Source of the DNA: Alphaproteobacteria bacterium
GTDB lineage: Bacteria > Pseudomonadota > Alphaproteobacteria > RF32 > CAG-239
Length of the DNA stretch: 64,000 nt
Direction of reading: 5' to 3'
NCBI GenBank assembly: GCA_017445475.1
Contig: JAFSUB010000013.1
Span: 22,660-86,659 of the forward strand
The notes below the pieces were generated by a model. It had not been told where the DNA came from, made no database searches, and saw only the letters and a list, made by a program, of their open reading frames with translations. The translations under genes and the position numbers were made by a program. This document shows, in pieces, positions 32,956-43,165 of the stretch (position 1 is the first letter of the stretch; each line of letters starts with the position of its first letter).

Positions 32956-34629
32956 ATGTTAACGCGCCTTCTCATTTCAAACGTTGTCTTAATCGAAAAG
33001 CTTGAGCTTGATTTTTCAAGCGGGCTCACGATATTTTCGGGTGAAACGGGCGCGGGCAAATCCATTTTGCTTGAAAGCTTGGGCTTTCTCTTGGGCGCAC
33101 GTGCCGAAACGGATATGATCAGGCAAAATGCCGATAAAATGAGCGTAACGGGTGTTTTTGACATTTCAAACAGACAAAGCCCCGTCTTCGACATATTGCG
33201 CGAAAATGAAATTTTGCTTGAAAAAGATGAAGACATCATCATCAAGCGCAGCCTTGATAAAAGCGGCAAAGGCAAAATTTTAATCAACGACACACCTGTC
33301 AGCTTGAAGCTTTTAAGGCAAATTTGCCTCAATCTTGTTGAAATTCATGGACAATTTGACAGTCAAGGCTTGCTCGATTCTTCAACCCACATTGATGTTT
33401 TGGATTGCTTCGGTGCCAACCAAAACGAACGATTGACAGTTAAAAACAATTTCAATGCCTTAAAAGACATTGAAAAAAGATTGAGTGTTGCGCTTGCCTT
33501 AAATGCGCAATGTGCGCAGGAAGAACAAACGCTTTTGCACTATAAAACAGAGCTTGAAAACATCAATGCGCAAAAAGGCGAAGAAGAAACCTTAAGCAGC
33601 AAGCGCACAGAAGCGATGATGGGCGAAAAACTGGTGGAAAATTTCAATGCGGCATACGGCGCACTTGAAGGGCAAGGTTTGGCGGCAAACATCAGACATG
33701 CCCTTTCGGCGCTTGATAAAATCAACCGTCTCACAAACGGCAAATATCAAAACATTTCCGAAACTTTAGACGGCGCGCTTATTGAGCTTGACGAGGCAAC
33801 CGCGCAAATTGAAAAAGCCTCGTCGGAAATTTCGTTAAACGCAACTGAAACCGACGCAATCGAAGAACGGCTTTTTGCTTTAAGAGCGCTTGCACGAAAA
33901 CACGCCTGCAACGTTGATGAATTGCCCGATGTTTTAAAAACCATCAACCAAAAGCTTTCATCACTTAAGCAAAACAGCGATGAGATTATTTTCCTTCAAA
34001 AAGAAATGATTTCCGCCAAAGAAGCATATCTTCAAAGCGCGGCGATTTTGCGGCAAAAAAGATTAAACGCGGCCAAACTTCTTGAAACAAGTGTTCAAAG
34101 CGAACTTTCGTTTTTAAGGCTCGACAAAGCCCGCTTTCGCGTGCGCGTTGAGCCTTCAGACGATGTGCATTTAACCGAAAAAGGCACCGACAGTGTTGTC
34201 TTTGAAGTTTCAACCAATACCGGCCAGCCGTTTGGCGCATTAAACAAAATTGCTTCAGGCGGCGAACTTGCGCGCTTTATGCTTGCCTTAAAGGTTCATC
34301 TGGCACAAAGTTCGGGCGTTGAAACACTCATTTTTGACGAGATAGACAGCGGTGTCGGCGGCAGTGCGGCCGAAGCTGTCGGCAATCGCCTATCAAAACT
34401 TTCCAAAACCGTTCAAGTGATGGCCGTAACACATTCGCCGCAGGTTGCAGCCTTTAGCGACACCCATTTTAAGGTCAGCAAACAAACCATCAATCAAACA
34501 ACAATAACCGAAGTTCAGAAACTCTCTCAACTTGAGAAAAAAGAAGAAATCGCGCGTATGATTTCAGGCGAAAAAATTTCAAACGAGGCGCGCGCCGCCG
34601 CCGACATCTTAATCAAACCTGCTTCTTAA
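32956..34629 (+). CDS. recN: DNA repair protein RecN
   Basis: 557 residues, full length. Walker A GETGAGKSILLES near residue 30, two long coiled-coil arms in the middle, the ABC signature ASGGELARFMLAL and Walker B ETLIFDEIDSGVGG near the C-terminus, then MAVTHSPQVAA. An SMC-like ATPase acting at double-strand breaks. In many bacteria it is SOS-controlled, but here it sits 5 nt after bamD and I see no LexA box before it. It converges on the phosphoesterase gene with a 4-nt gap. Confidence 0.95.
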   Translation: MLTRLLISNVVLIEKLELDFSSGLTIFSGETGAGKSILLESLGFLLGARAETDMIRQNADKMSVTGVFDISNRQSPVFDILRENEILLEKDEDIIIKRSLDKSGKGKILINDTPVSLKLLRQICLNLVEIHGQFDSQGLLDSSTHIDVLDCFGANQNERLTVKNNFNALKDIEKRLSVALALNAQCAQEEQTLLHYKTELENINAQKGEEETLSSKRTEAMMGEKLVENFNAAYGALEGQGLAANIRHALSALDKINRLTNGKYQNISETLDGALIELDEATAQIEKASSEISLNATETDAIEERLFALRALARKHACNVDELPDVLKTINQKLSSLKQNSDEIIFLQKEMISAKEAYLQSAAILRQKRLNAAKLLETSVQSELSFLRLDKARFRVRVEPSDDVHLTEKGTDSVVFEVSTNTGQPFGALNKIASGGELARFMLALKVHLAQSSGVETLIFDEIDSGVGGSAAEAVGNRLSKLSKTVQVMAVTHSPQVAAFSDTHFKVSKQTINQTTITEVQKLSQLEKKEEIARMISGEKISNEARAAADILIKPAS

Positions 34630-34633
34630 AGCT

Positions 34634-35422
34634 TCACGGCTTAATAATGATTTGTTCAATGTTGGTTGCAAGCCCCGTTGCGTCATCTGTCTCAAACAAA
34701 ACGGCGCAAAGTGTTCCTGCCCCTTTTGAAGGAACAAGCCTTTCCGGCGGATATTTTCGGCAAAGACGCGCAATCGGCGCCGGCTCTTCAAAACCCAAAA
34801 CCGAATCATAATCACCGCACATACCGACATCTGTCATATACGCCGTGCCTTTTTTCAAAATTGAGGCATCAGCGGTCGGAACATGCGTATGTGTGCCGAA
34901 AACAGCGGAAACGCGACCGTCGAAATAGTGCGCAAATGAAATTTTTTCAGACGTCGCTTCGGCGTGAATATCAACCATAATCGCATCAACACCTCTTTTC
35001 ATCTGATAGGTTTTAAGCACATTTTCAAGTGCCTTAACCGGACAATCGAGCGCTTCCATAAACACGCGCCCCATCACTTGAGCGACAAGCAGTTTTTTAC
35101 CATTTAAAAGTTCGAAAACGCTAAAGCCGAAACCGGCCGTGCCTTCGGGATAATTCAGCGGCCGAACAATGCGTTTGTTCTCGCCCAAAAAAGGGATAAT
35201 CTCTTGTTGGTCAAAAACATGATTTCCTGTTGTAATCACATCACAACCCGCCTCAAACAGATCGCGGCAAATACTTGGTGTTAAGCCAAAACCGTGCGCC
35301 GCATTTTCACCGTTAACAACAACCGCATCAAGTTTTAAGCTTTGGCGAAGTGCCTTAATGTTTTTGACAACGGCCTCGCGCCCCGGCCTGCCGACCACAT
35401 CACCGCAATATAAAACTTTCAT
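34634..35422 (-). CDS. Metallophosphoesterase of the YmdB family
   Basis: 262 residues matching the TIGR00282 family. Metal ligands: GDVVGRPGR at the start, VVNGENAAHGFG, TTGNHVFDQQEI, VDIHAEATSEK, and FGTHTHVPTAD. Family members act as 2',3'-cyclic-AMP phosphodiesterases in Bacillus; the substrate here is unknown. Single gene, convergent with recN, divergent from parE. Confidence 0.88.
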   Translation of the reverse strand: MKVLYCGDVVGRPGREAVVKNIKALRQSLKLDAVVVNGENAAHGFGLTPSICRDLFEAGCDVITTGNHVFDQQEIIPFLGENKRIVRPLNYPEGTAGFGFSVFELLNGKKLLVAQVMGRVFMEALDCPVKALENVLKTYQMKRGVDAIMVDIHAEATSEKISFAHYFDGRVSAVFGTHTHVPTADASILKKGTAYMTDVGMCGDYDSVLGFEEPAPIARLCRKYPPERLVPSKGAGTLCAVLFETDDATGLATNIEQIIIKP

Positions 35423-35574
35423 ACTTAAAACCTTTCTTTTTTAAAAATTACCTTTAGCATCCCGCCAAAGGCTTGTCAAGAGAGCAAAAAGCTTTTGATT
35501 CTTTTTGATTTTAGCTTGTGCAAACAAAAAAAAAGAGATAAGACAATGAAAATATAAAGCAACAGGAAAAATAA

Positions 35575-37563
35575 ATGGCAGATTTATTTGAAACAAATTT
35601 AGCCCCGAAAGAACAATACAGCGCTCAAGATATTGATGTTTTAGAGGGGTTAGAGCCGGTGCGTTATCGCCCCGGAATGTATATTGGCGGAACAGACGAA
35701 ACGGCACTTCATCATTTGGTTGCCGAAATTTTAGACAACTCGATGGACGAAGCAGTTGCCGGTTTTGCAAACCACATTGATGTTTTCGTGCACGAAGGCA
35801 ATTCAATCACAATTTCCGACAACGGGCGTGGCATTCCGGTTGACAAACACCCGAAATATCCCGATAAATCTGCTTTGGAAGTCATTTTAACAACACTTCA
35901 CTCGGGCGGCAAATTCACCAATTCGGTTTATAAAGTCTCCGGCGGGCTTCACGGCGTCGGCCTGTCGATTGTCAACGCCCTCTCATCAGAGCTTATCGTT
36001 GAAGTTGCGCGCGACAAAAAACTTTACCGTCAAACATATTCCAAAGGCAAACCCATCACACCTTTAGAATTTGTTTCAAACGTGCCAAACAGACGCGGCA
36101 CGTCAATCACATTCACACCGGATGTTGAAATTTTCGGCGCTTCATCAAAGTTCAACGCCGCCCGTGTTTATCGTATGGCACGTTCAAAAGCCTTTTTGTT
36201 TAAGGGTGTCAAAATCAACTGGGGGTGTGATGAAGCCGCAAGAAGCGATGACGAAACGTTGCCGCTTGAAGCACAGCTTCATTATCCGAACGGTCTGAAA
36301 GATTTTTTAAATTTTCAAATCGGAAGTCGCACCACAATCAACCGCAAAATGTTTTCCGGCGAGCAAGATTTTGCGGGCGGAGAGGGACGTGTTGAATGGG
36401 CAATCACATGGCCTTTAGATGAAAACGGGTTCACCTATTCTTATTGCAACACCGTGATAACACCTTTCGGCGGCACACATGAACAGGGTTTCAAATCGGC
36501 GCTTTTAAAAAGCCTCAAAGAATATGCCGACATGGCCGGTGTCAAAAAGGCCGCAACAGTTACGGCCGAAGACTTTTTATCCGACAGCGCCCTAATGCTT
36601 TCGGTTTTCATCACCGATCCTCAATTTCAAGGGCAAACAAAAGATAAACTCACCTCAAGCAAAGCCGTGCGCTTGGTTGAAACAGCCGTTAAAGATGCCT
36701 TTGACCATTATCTTTCAACCGATCCGGAAAATGCGGCCGCTTTGCTTGAGTATGTTGTTGCCAAAGCCGAGCTTCGAAAAAAACGCAAGGAAGAAAAGGT
36801 TCAGCTCAGAAAAACCCCAACCAAAAAATTAAGACTCCCCGGAAAATTGGCAGATTGCTCAAAGGCGGCGGCCGAAGACACCGAAATTTTCATTGTTGAG
36901 GGTGATTCTGCGGGCGGTTCGGCCAAACAAGGGCGCGATCGTGTCACGCAAGCAATTTTGCCTTTAAGAGGAAAAATCTTAAACGTCGCAAGCGCAAGCT
37001 TGGAAAAAATCACACAAAATCAAGAAATTAAAGACTTAATTGAGGCTTTGGGCTGCGGCATTAAAGATGACTACAAGCAAGAAAATCTGCGCTATGAGCG
37101 TGTCATTATTATGACCGATGCCGATGTTGACGGTGCGCACATCACATCGCTTTTAATGACATTTTTCTATTCTCATATGCCAAAACTGATTGAAGAAGGG
37201 CATTTGTTCATCGCAACACCGCCGCTTTATAAAATCGTTCTCGGCGGCAAAAACTATTACGCGCTCGATGACGAGCAAAAAGATAAAATCTTAAAACGCT
37301 ATGCAAAAACAAATTCAAAACCGGACATCAGTCGTTTTAAGGGCTTGGGTGAAATGAGCGCCCAACAGCTCAAAGAAACGACGATGGATAAAAACAACCG
37401 CATGCTGCTCAAGGTAACGCTTCCGTCAACAAACACCGAAGAAGGCAAAGAAGAGGCTTTTGCAACCAGAAGACAAGTTGAGCGCCTGATGGGCAAAAAT
37501 CCGGAACTTCGTTTTCAGTTCATCATTGAACACGCCAAATTTGCCGAAAATCTGGACATCTAA
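35575..37563 (+). CDS. parE: DNA topoisomerase IV subunit B
   Basis: 662 residues. GHKL ATPase motifs: EILDNSMDEAVAG, ISDNGRGIPVDKHP, SGGLHGVGLSIVNALS. Toprim domain: FIVEGDSAGGSAKQGRDR and ITDADVDGAHI-type motif (MTDADVDGAHITSLL). The ParE-type sequence QTKDKL and the short C-terminus distinguish it from GyrB. ParC is not in the window. It decatenates sister chromosomes. Monocistronic with its own terminator. Confidence 0.93.
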   Translation: MADLFETNLAPKEQYSAQDIDVLEGLEPVRYRPGMYIGGTDETALHHLVAEILDNSMDEAVAGFANHIDVFVHEGNSITISDNGRGIPVDKHPKYPDKSALEVILTTLHSGGKFTNSVYKVSGGLHGVGLSIVNALSSELIVEVARDKKLYRQTYSKGKPITPLEFVSNVPNRRGTSITFTPDVEIFGASSKFNAARVYRMARSKAFLFKGVKINWGCDEAARSDDETLPLEAQLHYPNGLKDFLNFQIGSRTTINRKMFSGEQDFAGGEGRVEWAITWPLDENGFTYSYCNTVITPFGGTHEQGFKSALLKSLKEYADMAGVKKAATVTAEDFLSDSALMLSVFITDPQFQGQTKDKLTSSKAVRLVETAVKDAFDHYLSTDPENAAALLEYVVAKAELRKKRKEEKVQLRKTPTKKLRLPGKLADCSKAAAEDTEIFIVEGDSAGGSAKQGRDRVTQAILPLRGKILNVASASLEKITQNQEIKDLIEALGCGIKDDYKQENLRYERVIIMTDADVDGAHITSLLMTFFYSHMPKLIEEGHLFIATPPLYKIVLGGKNYYALDDEQKDKILKRYAKTNSKPDISRFKGLGEMSAQQLKETTMDKNNRMLLKVTLPSTNTEEGKEEAFATRRQVERLMGKNPELRFQFIIEHAKFAENLDI

Positions 37564-37581
37564 CTGTAAAAAAACAAAAAA

Positions 37582-37605
37582 CCTCGGAAGAACCGAGGCT
37601 TTTTT
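37582..37605 (+). terminator. Terminator of parE
   Basis: CCTCGG (37582-37587), AAGAA loop, CCGAGG (37593-37598), then CT6. Confidence 0.85.
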
Positions 37606-37621
37606 GCTACTTTCCATGCAG

Positions 37622-38188
37622 TTATTCGAAAGACATACGCTCGAAATACCTCCTGCACAGCTCATACAAGCACCATGGCACAGACCCGACCTTTACATAC
37701 CGTTTGTTCCAAATGTCATAGAGTTTCCTCTGCACATCGTGCATGTCTCTTTTGGTCTGGAAATAGTCCCCAAAGTGCGCCAAAATATACCGACACACTT
37801 CTTCGTCATCGAGCGCCAGAAAAGCACCCAACTTCCAGCCCGTAATGTCAAGCAGACGAACCCTGCCGTCAAAGGCAACGCCGAACTTGAAAACGGCAAA
37901 GGTAAACTCCTGAATCTGCGGCCACTGATAAAGATACCTGTCTTTATCGTGGGCCCCCTGAAAATCTTTGAAGAATCGCCCCAAAGACTCAAGAGCCGTC
38001 TTATTGGCTTCACAAAAGGCCAAAAAATTGTCGGCCCTACGAAGCTCGTCAACTTCAAGAACATCCTGCTCATCAATGTCCTTTTCAAAGGCGTCAACCG
38101 CCGCCTGAATAAGGATTTTTACATTTTTTTTGTGCGCTTCGGGCGCAAATGCGGAACGCTGATAGTTCCAATTAATGATCTGTTCCAT
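37622..38188 (-). CDS. Protein of unknown function
   Basis: 188 residues, mostly helical, rich in aromatic residues and Arg/Lys/Asp, no signal peptide or membrane span. Recognisable stretches are FLAFCEANKTALESLGRFFKD, FKFGVAFDGRVRLLDIT and CLYELCRRYFERM. I do not recognise a family. The ATG at 38188 has no good ribosome site, and base use is a little GC-richer than its neighbours, so it may be acquired. It is isolated between convergent parE and the divergent nifJ. Confidence 0.55.
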   Translation of the reverse strand: MEQIINWNYQRSAFAPEAHKKNVKILIQAAVDAFEKDIDEQDVLEVDELRRADNFLAFCEANKTALESLGRFFKDFQGAHDKDRYLYQWPQIQEFTFAVFKFGVAFDGRVRLLDITGWKLGAFLALDDEEVCRYILAHFGDYFQTKRDMHDVQRKLYDIWNKRYVKVGSVPWCLYELCRRYFERMSFE

Positions 38189-38285
38189 ATAATAATGTGT
38201 TAATGGTTAATTCTGCCCCAAAGATATCTCTTTTAGAAAAATTTGTCAAGAACTATTTTTAAGTTTAAAAGATAAAGAAAAAAAG

Positions 38286-38313
38286 TTGCATTCAAAAGAA
38301 AATGTGTTATAGA
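38286..38313 (+). promoter_or_regulatory. Putative promoter of nifJ
   Basis: TTGCAT (38286-38291), 16 nt, TATAGA (38308-38313), leaving a leader of about 50 nt before the ATG at 38370. Confidence 0.4.
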
Positions 38314-38369
38314 AAAGCCAGATAAAAAATTTTTAAGCATGCACAATTGCTTTTTATGAGGAAAACGAA

Positions 38370-41300
38370 ATGTCAGAGCAAAAGATGAAAATGATGGACG
38401 GCAACGAGGCGACGGCTTCGGTTGCACACCGTATGAACGAAGTTTGCGTGATTTATCCCATCACGCCGTCATCGCCGATGGGCGAATGGGCGGACGCATG
38501 GTCGGCAGCAAACCAAAAAAACCTTTGGGGTGTTACACCGCTCGTTCAAGAAATGCAATCTGAAGCAGGTGCGGCAGGCGCATGCCACGGTGCTCTTCAA
38601 GCAGGTGCCTTAACAACAACTTTCACTGCCTCGCAAGGCTTGCTTTTGATGATTCCGAATATGTATAAAATCGCGGGTGAACTCAGCCCGTTTGTGATGC
38701 ATGTTGCGGCGCGCTCGCTTGCATATCATGCACTTTCGATTTACGGCGACCATTCCGATGTGATGGGGTGTCGTCAAACAGGTTTTGCCATGCTCGCTTC
38801 AAATTCTGTTCAAGAAGCGCACGACATGGCTGCCATCGCACAAACTTCAACTTTGCGCTCGCGTGTGCCGTTTTTGCACTTTTTTGACGGTTTCAGAACA
38901 TCTCATGAAATCAAAAAAATCAGCCTTTTATCAGATGATGATTTGCGCAAAATGCTAGAGGGTGTTGATTATAAGTTCAATGTCAAACACGCCTTAAAGC
39001 CCGAAAAGCCCGTCATCAGAGGCACAGCGCAAAACCCCGATGTGTTTTTCCAAGGAAGAGAAGCCTCTAATCCGTTTTATGATAAAGTTGAAGGCATTGT
39101 TCAAGAGGAGATGGACAAGTTTTATGCCATTACGGGACGCCGTTATAGCGTTGTGGACTACGCGGGCGATGAAAACGCCGAGCACGTCATTGTGGTCATG
39201 GGCTCAGGCGCCGAAACGGTTCAAGAAGCCATTGAATATTTGAACGCGCACGGGCAAAAACTCGGCGTGTTAAAAGTTCATCTATATCGTCCTTTCCCGA
39301 CCGAATCTTTCTTAAAGGCGATGCCGAAATCGCTCAAAACAGTTTCTGTTTTAGACAGAACAAAAGAATCGGGGGCTTTGGGCGAACCGCTTTATCTTGA
39401 CGTTGTAACGGCACTTTCACAGGCCTTTTCAAACGGCAAGATTGAGAGTCTGCCAAAGATATACGGCGGACGTTACGGTTTGTCTTCCAAAGAGTTCACA
39501 CCGGCAATGGCCAAAGCCGTGTTTGATAACGCCGCCTCATCAAATCCGATTAACGGCTTCACGGTTGGCATTGTTGATGATATAACGCACAAGTCGCTTG
39601 CTTATGACGAAAGTTTTGATGTTGAGCCGAAAGATGTCGTGCGGGCCGTCTTCTTCGGGCTTGGCGCCGATGGAACGGTGGGCGCAAACAAAAACTCGAT
39701 TAAAATTATTGCCGAAGATGCCGGAAAATACGGACAGGGCTATTTTGTTTACGATTCGAGAAAATCAGGCTCAATGACCACTTCACACTTAAGATTTTCG
39801 GACAATCCCATTCGCTCGGCATATTTAATTACATCGGCTGATTTTGTGGCTTGCCATCAATTTCAGTTTATGAACAAGGTCGATATTTTAAAAATCGCGA
39901 AAGAGGGCGCAACATTCCTTTTGAATGCGCCGTATAATCATGACGAAGTTTGGAATCGTTTGCCCATTGAAGTCCAACAGCAAATAATTTCAAAAAAGCT
40001 GAAATTTTACACCATCAATGCGGTTGACGTTGCACGCAAAACAGGTATGGGACAGCGCATTAACACCGTCATGCAAACCTGTTTCTTTGCCATCTCAAAC
40101 ATTTTACAAAAAGATGTGGCCATTGCACAAATTAAAGCAGCCATTAAGAAAACATATTCGAAAAAAGGTGATGCGGTTGTCCAAAAGAACTATGCGGCAG
40201 TTGATGCTTCGCTTGAACATTTGTTTGAGGTGCAATATCCAGACCATGTAACGTCAACGTTCCACCGTTTGGCTGCCGTTCCCGCAAATGCACCCGAATT
40301 TGTGCAAAAGCTGACGGCAAAGCTCATTGCCGAAAAGGGCGATGAGGTTAAAACGTCCGAACTTAAAGAGGTTGTTGACGGCACATGGCCGACAGGCACA
40401 ACGCAATATGAAAAACGCTGCATTGCAACCGAAATTCCGGTTTGGGACGAAAACACGTGCATTCAATGCGGCAAATGCTCAATTGTTTGCCCGCATGGCG
40501 TCATCAGAATGAAAGTTGCGACGAATGAAGAACTTAAAAATGCGCCGGCAACATTAAAATGCGCCGATTATAAAGGCAAAGAGTTTGCCGGCAAAAAGTT
40601 TATGCTTCAAATTTCGCCTGAAGATTGCACGGGTTGCGGTTTGTGCGTGAGCGCGTGTCCGGCAAGAAACAAACAAAATCCCGAATTGCGCGCCATCAAC
40701 ATGGACCACATTGAAAATCATCTTGAGGCTGAAAAAGCAAACTGGGCATTTTTTGAAACATTGCCTTATGTCAAACGCACGGAAGTTGTAAAAAATCTGC
40801 CCAAAACAACGCAGCTTATCAAACCTTTGTTTGAGTTTTCGGGTGCGTGTGCAGGCTGTGGCGAAACACCGTATATCAAACTTTTGACACAGCTTTTCGG
40901 CGATCGTATGGTTGTGGCAAACGCAACCGGTTGCAGCTCGATTTATTCGGGCAATCTGCCCACAACGCCTTACACCAAAGATGAAAAAGGGTGCGGCCCT
41001 GCTTGGGCAAACTCGCTTTTTGAAGACAATGCCGAGTTCGGTCTTGGTATGCGCCTTTCAATTGACCACGGGCGCGAAACGGCCTTAACGCTGCTTGAAA
41101 GCTTAAAAGAAAAGCTCTCCGACGTTTTTGATAAGATTGTTTCAAATCCGCAAACAACCGATGCCGAAATTGAAATGCAGCGCGAGTATGTGGTTGAGCT
41201 TAAAAAAGAACTTGCCGAGATAAACACCGAAGAATCAAAGCATTTAAGCGAAATTGCCGATTATCTTGTTAAAAAATCCGTATGGATTATCGGTGGCGAC

Positions 41301-41927
41301 GGTTGGGCGTATGACATCGGGTTTGGCGGCGTTGATCACGCAATTGCCTCGGGCAAAAACATCAACATTTTGGTTGTGGACACGGGTGTTTATTCCAACA
41401 CCGGCGGCCAACAGTCAAAAGCAACGCCGATGGGCGCCTCCGCCAAATTTGCAACGGCCGGCAAGGAGCTCGCCAAAAAAGATTTGGGCATGATTGCGAT
41501 GAGCTACGGCAATGTGTATGTGGCACAAGTTGCCATGGGCGCAAACGATATGCAAACCATCAAGGCGTTTAATGAGGCCGAAGCCTATAACGGCCCGTCG
41601 ATTATCATCGCCTACTGCCCGTGCATTAACCAAGGGATCAATATGTCCGAAGGTTTAAGCCATCAAAAAGACGCGGTTGAAACGGGTTCATTCCCGATTT
41701 ATCGTTATAATCCGGACAACATTAAAGAGGGCAAAGCGCCTTTAATGCTTGACTCGAAAGCGCCTTCCAAACCTTTGGCGGAGTATATGGCTTCCGAAAC
41801 GCGCTTTCAGGTTGTCGGAAAACTCAATCCCGAGCGCTATGAAAAGCTTTTGAACAAAGCACAGGCAGATGTCAACGACAAACGAGCATTGCTTGAACAT
41901 ATGTCCCAGCTTAAGGTTGAAAAATAA
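38370..41927 (+). CDS. nifJ: Pyruvate:ferredoxin (flavodoxin) oxidoreductase, single chain
   Basis: 1185 residues, full length for the homodimeric enzyme. Domain order is standard: N-terminal pyruvate-binding domain (DGNEATASVAHRMNEVCVIYPITPSSPMGEW), domain II, the gamma domain, two 4Fe-4S clusters of ferredoxin type (CIQCGKCSIVCP near 696 and CTGCGLCVSACP near 752), the proximal-cluster region starting CAGCGETPY near 826, and thiamine-PP binding GDGWAYDIGFGGVDH near 975 with DTGVYSNTGGQ after it. It converts pyruvate and CoA to acetyl-CoA, CO2 and reduced ferredoxin. The enzyme is oxygen-sensitive and uncommon in aerobic alphaproteobacteria, so it hints at anaerobic life. Monocistronic with a terminator. 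Confidence 0.96.
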   Translation: MSEQKMKMMDGNEATASVAHRMNEVCVIYPITPSSPMGEWADAWSAANQKNLWGVTPLVQEMQSEAGAAGACHGALQAGALTTTFTASQGLLLMIPNMYKIAGELSPFVMHVAARSLAYHALSIYGDHSDVMGCRQTGFAMLASNSVQEAHDMAAIAQTSTLRSRVPFLHFFDGFRTSHEIKKISLLSDDDLRKMLEGVDYKFNVKHALKPEKPVIRGTAQNPDVFFQGREASNPFYDKVEGIVQEEMDKFYAITGRRYSVVDYAGDENAEHVIVVMGSGAETVQEAIEYLNAHGQKLGVLKVHLYRPFPTESFLKAMPKSLKTVSVLDRTKESGALGEPLYLDVVTALSQAFSNGKIESLPKIYGGRYGLSSKEFTPAMAKAVFDNAASSNPINGFTVGIVDDITHKSLAYDESFDVEPKDVVRAVFFGLGADGTVGANKNSIKIIAEDAGKYGQGYFVYDSRKSGSMTTSHLRFSDNPIRSAYLITSADFVACHQFQFMNKVDILKIAKEGATFLLNAPYNHDEVWNRLPIEVQQQIISKKLKFYTINAVDVARKTGMGQRINTVMQTCFFAISNILQKDVAIAQIKAAIKKTYSKKGDAVVQKNYAAVDASLEHLFEVQYPDHVTSTFHRLAAVPANAPEFVQKLTAKLIAEKGDEVKTSELKEVVDGTWPTGTTQYEKRCIATEIPVWDENTCIQCGKCSIVCPHGVIRMKVATNEELKNAPATLKCADYKGKEFAGKKFMLQISPEDCTGCGLCVSACPARNKQNPELRAINMDHIENHLEAEKANWAFFETLPYVKRTEVVKNLPKTTQLIKPLFEFSGACAGCGETPYIKLLTQLFGDRMVVANATGCSSIYSGNLPTTPYTKDEKGCGPAWANSLFEDNAEFGLGMRLSIDHGRETALTLLESLKEKLSDVFDKIVSNPQTTDAEIEMQREYVVELKKELAEINTEESKHLSEIADYLVKKSVWIIGGDGWAYDIGFGGVDHAIASGKNINILVVDTGVYSNTGGQQSKATPMGASAKFATAGKELAKKDLGMIAMSYGNVYVAQVAMGANDMQTIKAFNEAEAYNGPSIIIAYCPCINQGINMSEGLSHQKDAVETGSFPIYRYNPDNIKEGKAPLMLDSKAPSKPLAEYMASETRFQVVGKLNPERYEKLLNKAQADVNDKRALLEHMSQLKVEK

Positions 41928-41934
41928 ACATAAA

Positions 41935-41966
41935 ACACCGTCGGCTTCAACCGGCGGTGTTTTTTA
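41935..41966 (+). terminator. Terminator of nifJ
   Basis: ACACCGTCGG (41935-41944) and CCGGCGGTGT (41951-41960) pair with one wobble around CTTCAA; T6 follows. Confidence 0.85.
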
Positions 41967-41983
41967 AAACTGCAACAACAAAA

Positions 41984-42008
41984 AAGAGCCGCGAAAATCG
42001 AGGCTCTT
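41984..42008 (-). terminator. Terminator of the rpsP-rimM-trmD-rplS operon
   Basis: AAGAGCC (41984-41990) pairs with GGCTCTT (42002-42008); read on the minus strand a T6 run follows, 24 nt past the rplS stop. Confidence 0.75.
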
Positions 42009-42031
42009 CAATTAAACATATCAGGCAGAAA

Positions 42032-42430
42032 TCAGTTTTCTTTTGCTTTTTCCGCCGCGGCTTTTGACGTTGCCGTCAAATCGTCCGCAATACGCGCCGA
42101 TTTACCGCGAAGCGCGCGCAAGAAATAAAGTTTTGCGCGGCGAACTCTACCGATACGCGCAACTTCAATTTTTGCAACATTCGGAGAATAAAGCGGAAAA
42201 ACGCGCTCCACACCTTCACCGAACGAAATTTTGCGAACCGTGAAAGACGAATTAATCCCATCATTTTTACGTGCAATGCAAACACCTTCATAAATTTGGA
42301 TACGTTCACGATCACCTTCTTTGACTTTGGTGTGAACTTTTAAGGTGTCGCCTGCCTTAAAATCAGGGAGATTCTTGCCTTCCATAAGCTTTTCAATCTG
42401 CTCTTTTTCTTTCGTTTTTAAAATATTCAT
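42032..42430 (-). CDS. rplS: 50S ribosomal protein L19
   Basis: 132 residues with the L19 core ([71 protein letters not shown]) and a short Ala/Glu/Lys tail. Last gene of the rpsP-rimM-trmD-rplS operon, 42 nt after trmD, ahead of a terminator. Binds at the 30S-50S interface. Confidence 0.97.
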   Translation of the reverse strand: MNILKTKEKEQIEKLMEGKNLPDFKAGDTLKVHTKVKEGDRERIQIYEGVCIARKNDGINSSFTVRKISFGEGVERVFPLYSPNVAKIEVARIGRVRRAKLYFLRALRGKSARIADDLTATSKAAAEKAKEN

Positions 42431-42472
42431 TTTTTTTACCTTTTCTCATAAAAAATTTGCCACACTATATAC

Positions 42473-43165
42473 CTAACCCTTTTTTGAGTCAATATATTTT
42501 TTAAAAAGGTCAGGCCTTCTTTGTTTTGTGATGTTTAAAGATTGCTCTTGCTGCCAGTCTTTGATGTTTTGATGATGTCCCGAAAGCAAAATTTCGGGCA
42601 CTTCTCTGCCTTTCCACTTGATGGGGCGTGTATATTGCGGATATTCAAGCAAACCGTTTTCAAAGCTTTCGCTTGCCACAGAATCTTTGTTGCCGAGCAC
42701 ACCGTCAAGCAAGCGAACAACGCCGTCAAGCATAATCATTGCCGCTTGTTCGCCGCCCGTTAAAATATAATCGCCAATGCTGATTTCATCAAACGCATAT
42801 TCTTCTAAAACACGCTCATCAACACCCTCAAAACGGTTGCAGACAATGGTCAGCGATTCTTCTTTTGCAAGCTCGTGAAGTTTTTCTTGGCTTAAGGGTT
42901 TTCCTTTCGGCGTCATATAAATCAGTTTGCCTTTTTGATAATTTGCATCTATGGCCGCACCTAAAATGTCGGCACGCATAACCATTCCGGCACCGCCGCC
43001 GCAAGGCGTATCATCAACGCTGCCATATTTATCCGTGGCATAATCTCTGATATTCACCGCTTCCAAAGACCATTTGCCCTCAGCCAAAGCTTTTCCCGTT
43101 AAAGAAAAGCCCAAAAAACCCGGAAACATTTCGGGATAAAGCGTCAACACCTTAACCTTCATCAT
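42473..43165 (-). CDS. trmD: tRNA (guanine-37-N1)-methyltransferase
   Basis: 230 residues. SPOUT-fold features: VLTLYPEMFPGFLGFSLTGKAL at the start, DDTPCGGGAGMVMR, the trefoil-knot region EISIGDYILTGGEQAAMIMLD, and the C-terminal helix SLNITKQRRPDLF. It methylates G37 to prevent frameshifting. Overlaps rimM by 14 nt. Confidence 0.96.
   Translation of the reverse strand: MMKVKVLTLYPEMFPGFLGFSLTGKALAEGKWSLEAVNIRDYATDKYGSVDDTPCGGGAGMVMRADILGAAIDANYQKGKLIYMTPKGKPLSQEKLHELAKEESLTIVCNRFEGVDERVLEEYAFDEISIGDYILTGGEQAAMIMLDGVVRLLDGVLGNKDSVASESFENGLLEYPQYTRPIKWKGREVPEILLSGHHQNIKDWQQEQSLNITKQRRPDLFKKYIDSKKG

Noticed and set aside
32956..34629. SOS box upstream of recN
   Set aside because: No GTTC-N7-GTTC is seen before bamD or recN, so SOS control of recN is not claimed.
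37526..38203. Plus-strand open frame of 225 codons
   Set aside because: It overlaps the parE end and its terminator and is antisense to the 188-residue gene; no ribosome site. I am still not fully sure which strand is used, since the minus gene is also of unknown family.
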